DNA from: Flavobacteriales bacterium
GTDB lineage: Bacteria > Bacteroidota > Bacteroidia > Flavobacteriales_D > Sanyastnellaceae
Assembly (NCBI GenBank): GCA_030728235.1
Contig: JANRAA010000111.1
Location: 1-6,120 of the forward strand
Length of the DNA: 6,120 nucleotides
Direction of reading: 5' to 3'
In this document: positions 4,462-6,120 of the stretch, in pieces
Position numbering within the stretch: the first letter of the stretch is position 1
How the letters are laid out: every line of letters starts with the position of its first letter
The notes under the pieces: model-generated
Database searches by the model: none
Told to the model about the DNA's origin: nothing
What the model saw: the letters and a program-made list of their open reading frames with translations, nothing else
Made by a program: the position numbers and the translations under genes

Positions 4462-6120
4462 ATGCGCTTACTATTTACACTCCTCGTCTTGACGACGTTT
4501 TCAGCCAACGCCCAAGAGTTGGCATTGTGGCTAAGGTATCCGGCTATTTCACCAGACGGACAAACCATTGCATTCTCTTATCACGGAGATTTATTTACAG
4601 TGTCGGCATCAGGCGGAGAGGCCAAGCAGCTCACCATGCACAGCGCTTATGATTATCAGCCCGTGTGGTCGCACGACGGAAAAACCATTGCTTTTGCCTC
4701 AAATAGACATGGCAACTTCGATGTTTTCACCATCCCCGCCGCTGGCGGGACCGAAACCCGACTGACTTATAATAGTGCACAAGACTTTCCGTCGGATTTT
4801 ACGATAGACAATACCAAAGTGCTTTTTTCGTCAGCCCGACTAGATTCAGAGAGCAATCGCCAAAATCCATCACGCGCATTGCCTGAGTTATATCTCGCAC
4901 CCACAACTCCAGGAAGAATAGAACGCGTTTTGACCATTCCTGCCATTGATGCGCGCTACAGCGCCGATGGTAGCAAGATCATTTTCCACGATCAGAAAGG
5001 GTATGAAGACAGTTTTAGAAAGCACCACACCTCATCGGTAGCGAGAGATTTGTGGCAATACGACATCAAAACAGGTGAGTACAAGCAGCTGACAAACCAG
5101 GTTTTTGAAGAGCGCACACCGCATTATTTGAACGATGGTAAAGTTGCGTATTTGAGTGAAGGCGATGGCACCTTCAACATCTACCAAATGGATATGACTG
5201 GAGGACGCACCACGCAGTTGACAACGTATAAAGATCACCCGGTGCGATCGCTAACAGTTGCGAATAACGGAACCATGTGTTACAGTTGGAATGGAGAGTT
5301 GTACACCTATAACGGACAACCCAAGAAGCTTACAGTAACAGTGGCAAGTGGTGCACGTGAGAACAAAGTGAAACTCGAAATGGTAGCAGGTATTTCAGAA
5401 TATGCACTGTCGCCATCGGGCAAAGAAATCGCCTTTATTTACCACGGAGAAGTTTTCGCCGCATCGGTGAAAGGCGGTGTAACCAAGCGTATTACAGATA
5501 CCCCAGAACAGGAACGCGGCATTGAATTTAGTCCGGACGGAAAATCCCTGCTGTACGCAGGAGAGCGAGATGGTAGCTGGAACTTATATCAGACAACCCT
5601 CAGCCGCAAAGAAGAGCCATACTTTTTCAGTTCTACTATTTTAGAAGAGAAACCGCTTTTGAAAATCCCTGCTGAGACCTTTCAGGCATCGTATTCACCA
5701 GATGGAAAAGAAGTGGCTTTTTTAGAAGAGCGTACCGCATTGAAAGTCGTGAACATTGCCACTGGAAAAGTCAGAGAAATCGTTCCGGGCAGCAAGAATT
5801 ACTCATATGCAGATGGGGATCAATACTACCAATGGTCGCCCGATGGAAAATGGTTTTTAGTTGGTTATTTGCCTCATGAACAATGGATTGACCAGGCAGG
5901 ATTGGTATCGTCTCAGGGTGGAGAAGTTGTGAACCTATCGAAAAGCGGATATGGCGTTTACGGTCCATCGTGGGAGATGGACGGGAAGATGATCATGTGG
6001 TACTCGGCACGTGACGGACAAAAAAACCACGGCAGTTGGGGAGGAGAGATGGATGTTTACGGACTTCTATTGACCGAAGAAGCTTGGGATGAATTCCGCA
6101 TGAGTGAAGATGAATACGCC
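4462..6120 (+). CDS. Tricorn-type S41 protease, N-terminal propeller region (3' truncated by window)
   Basis: An open frame of 553 codons runs from ATG 4462 to the right edge without a stop. An in-frame TAA at 4450 makes this the first possible ATG. Residues 1-17 form a Sec signal peptide (M-R-L-L, hydrophobic core, A-N-A then Q-E), so the product is exported, probably to the periplasm. The rest is built of TolB/PD40-type beta-propeller blades with S-P-D-G-x-x-[IVL]-x-F/Y motifs at about 30-38, 70-78, 167-175, 317-325, 357-365, 412-420 and 459-467. They group into two halves (about 20-295 and 305-540), as in the twin propellers of the tricorn protease family. In that family the propellers filter and channel peptides to a C-terminal helical, PDZ and S41 serine-protease core, with full lengths near 1,050-1,100 residues. 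The catalytic part is therefore not in view and activity cannot be checked here. An alternative is a WD40/PD40-only protein or an amidohydrolase fusion, which also use such blades, but the opening L-W-L-R-Y-P-A-I-S-P-D-G and the two-propeller length favour tricorn. Confidence 0.85.
   Translation, partial: MRLLFTLLVLTTFSANAQELALWLRYPAISPDGQTIAFSYHGDLFTVSASGGEAKQLTMHSAYDYQPVWSHDGKTIAFASNRHGNFDVFTIPAAGGTETRLTYNSAQDFPSDFTIDNTKVLFSSARLDSESNRQNPSRALPELYLAPTTPGRIERVLTIPAIDARYSADGSKIIFHDQKGYEDSFRKHHTSSVARDLWQYDIKTGEYKQLTNQVFEERTPHYLNDGKVAYLSEGDGTFNIYQMDMTGGRTTQLTTYKDHPVRSLTVANNGTMCYSWNGELYTYNGQPKKLTVTVASGARENKVKLEMVAGISEYALSPSGKEIAFIYHGEVFAASVKGGVTKRITDTPEQERGIEFSPDGKSLLYAGERDGSWNLYQTTLSRKEEPYFFSSTILEEKPLLKIPAETFQASYSPDGKEVAFLEERTALKVVNIATGKVREIVPGSKNYSYADGDQYYQWSPDGKWFLVGYLPHEQWIDQAGLVSSQGGEVVNLSKSGYGVYGPSWEMDGKMIMWYSARDGQKNHGSWGGEMDVYGLLLTEEAWDEFRMSEDEYA

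Noticed and set aside
4419..4765. Short plus-strand frames (77 and 65 codons) at the start of the tricorn-like gene
   Set aside because: They overlap the long frame from 4462, which has a signal peptide and propeller motifs; the short frames show no protein-like features.

Overview
The window looks like a piece of a Bacteroidota chromosome, probably Flavobacteriia or a relative. The grounds are a secreted fasciclin-repeat protein ending in a type IX secretion (Por) sorting domain of the F-P-N-P-A type, A-rich start regions without Shine-Dalgarno sequences, a TTG/TAnnTTTG-like promoter candidate, and moderate to low GC. Genus cannot be told from the sequence.

Layout from left to right. (1) Positions 1-953 (+) hold the 3' part of a WG-repeat (KWG) protein with nine repeat units; its start lies left of the window. 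(2) Positions 954-1358 are a gene-free island between two converging genes. It is bounded by two opposed arrays of a 7-bp repeat: seven NNNTTAG units on the left and ten units in the opposite orientation on the right. About 286 bp lie between them, including a coding-like remnant without a start. (3) A strong rho-independent terminator at 1354-1385 (-) closes the next gene. (4) Positions 1407-3353 (-) encode a secreted protein with a signal peptide, four FAS1 domains and a C-terminal T9SS sorting domain. Two of its FAS1 copies are identical over 413 consecutive bases. (5) A 118-bp AT-rich divergent spacer follows. (6) Positions 3472-4383 (+) encode a cytosolic-looking periplasmic-binding-protein-fold protein of the Ca3427-like type. 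(7) After a 78-bp gap with a plausible promoter, 4462-6120 (+) opens a tricorn-type S41 protease. Its signal peptide and twin beta-propellers are present; the PDZ and catalytic parts would lie beyond the right edge.

The genes do not form an obvious single pathway. The FAS1/T9SS protein is probably surface-bound or released and adhesive. The tricorn-like protein is probably periplasmic and handles peptides. The binding protein has no transporter partners in view. No rRNA, tRNA, CRISPR array, transposase or phage gene was seen. The most unusual features are the paired heptad arrays and the perfect 413-bp FAS1 duplication.
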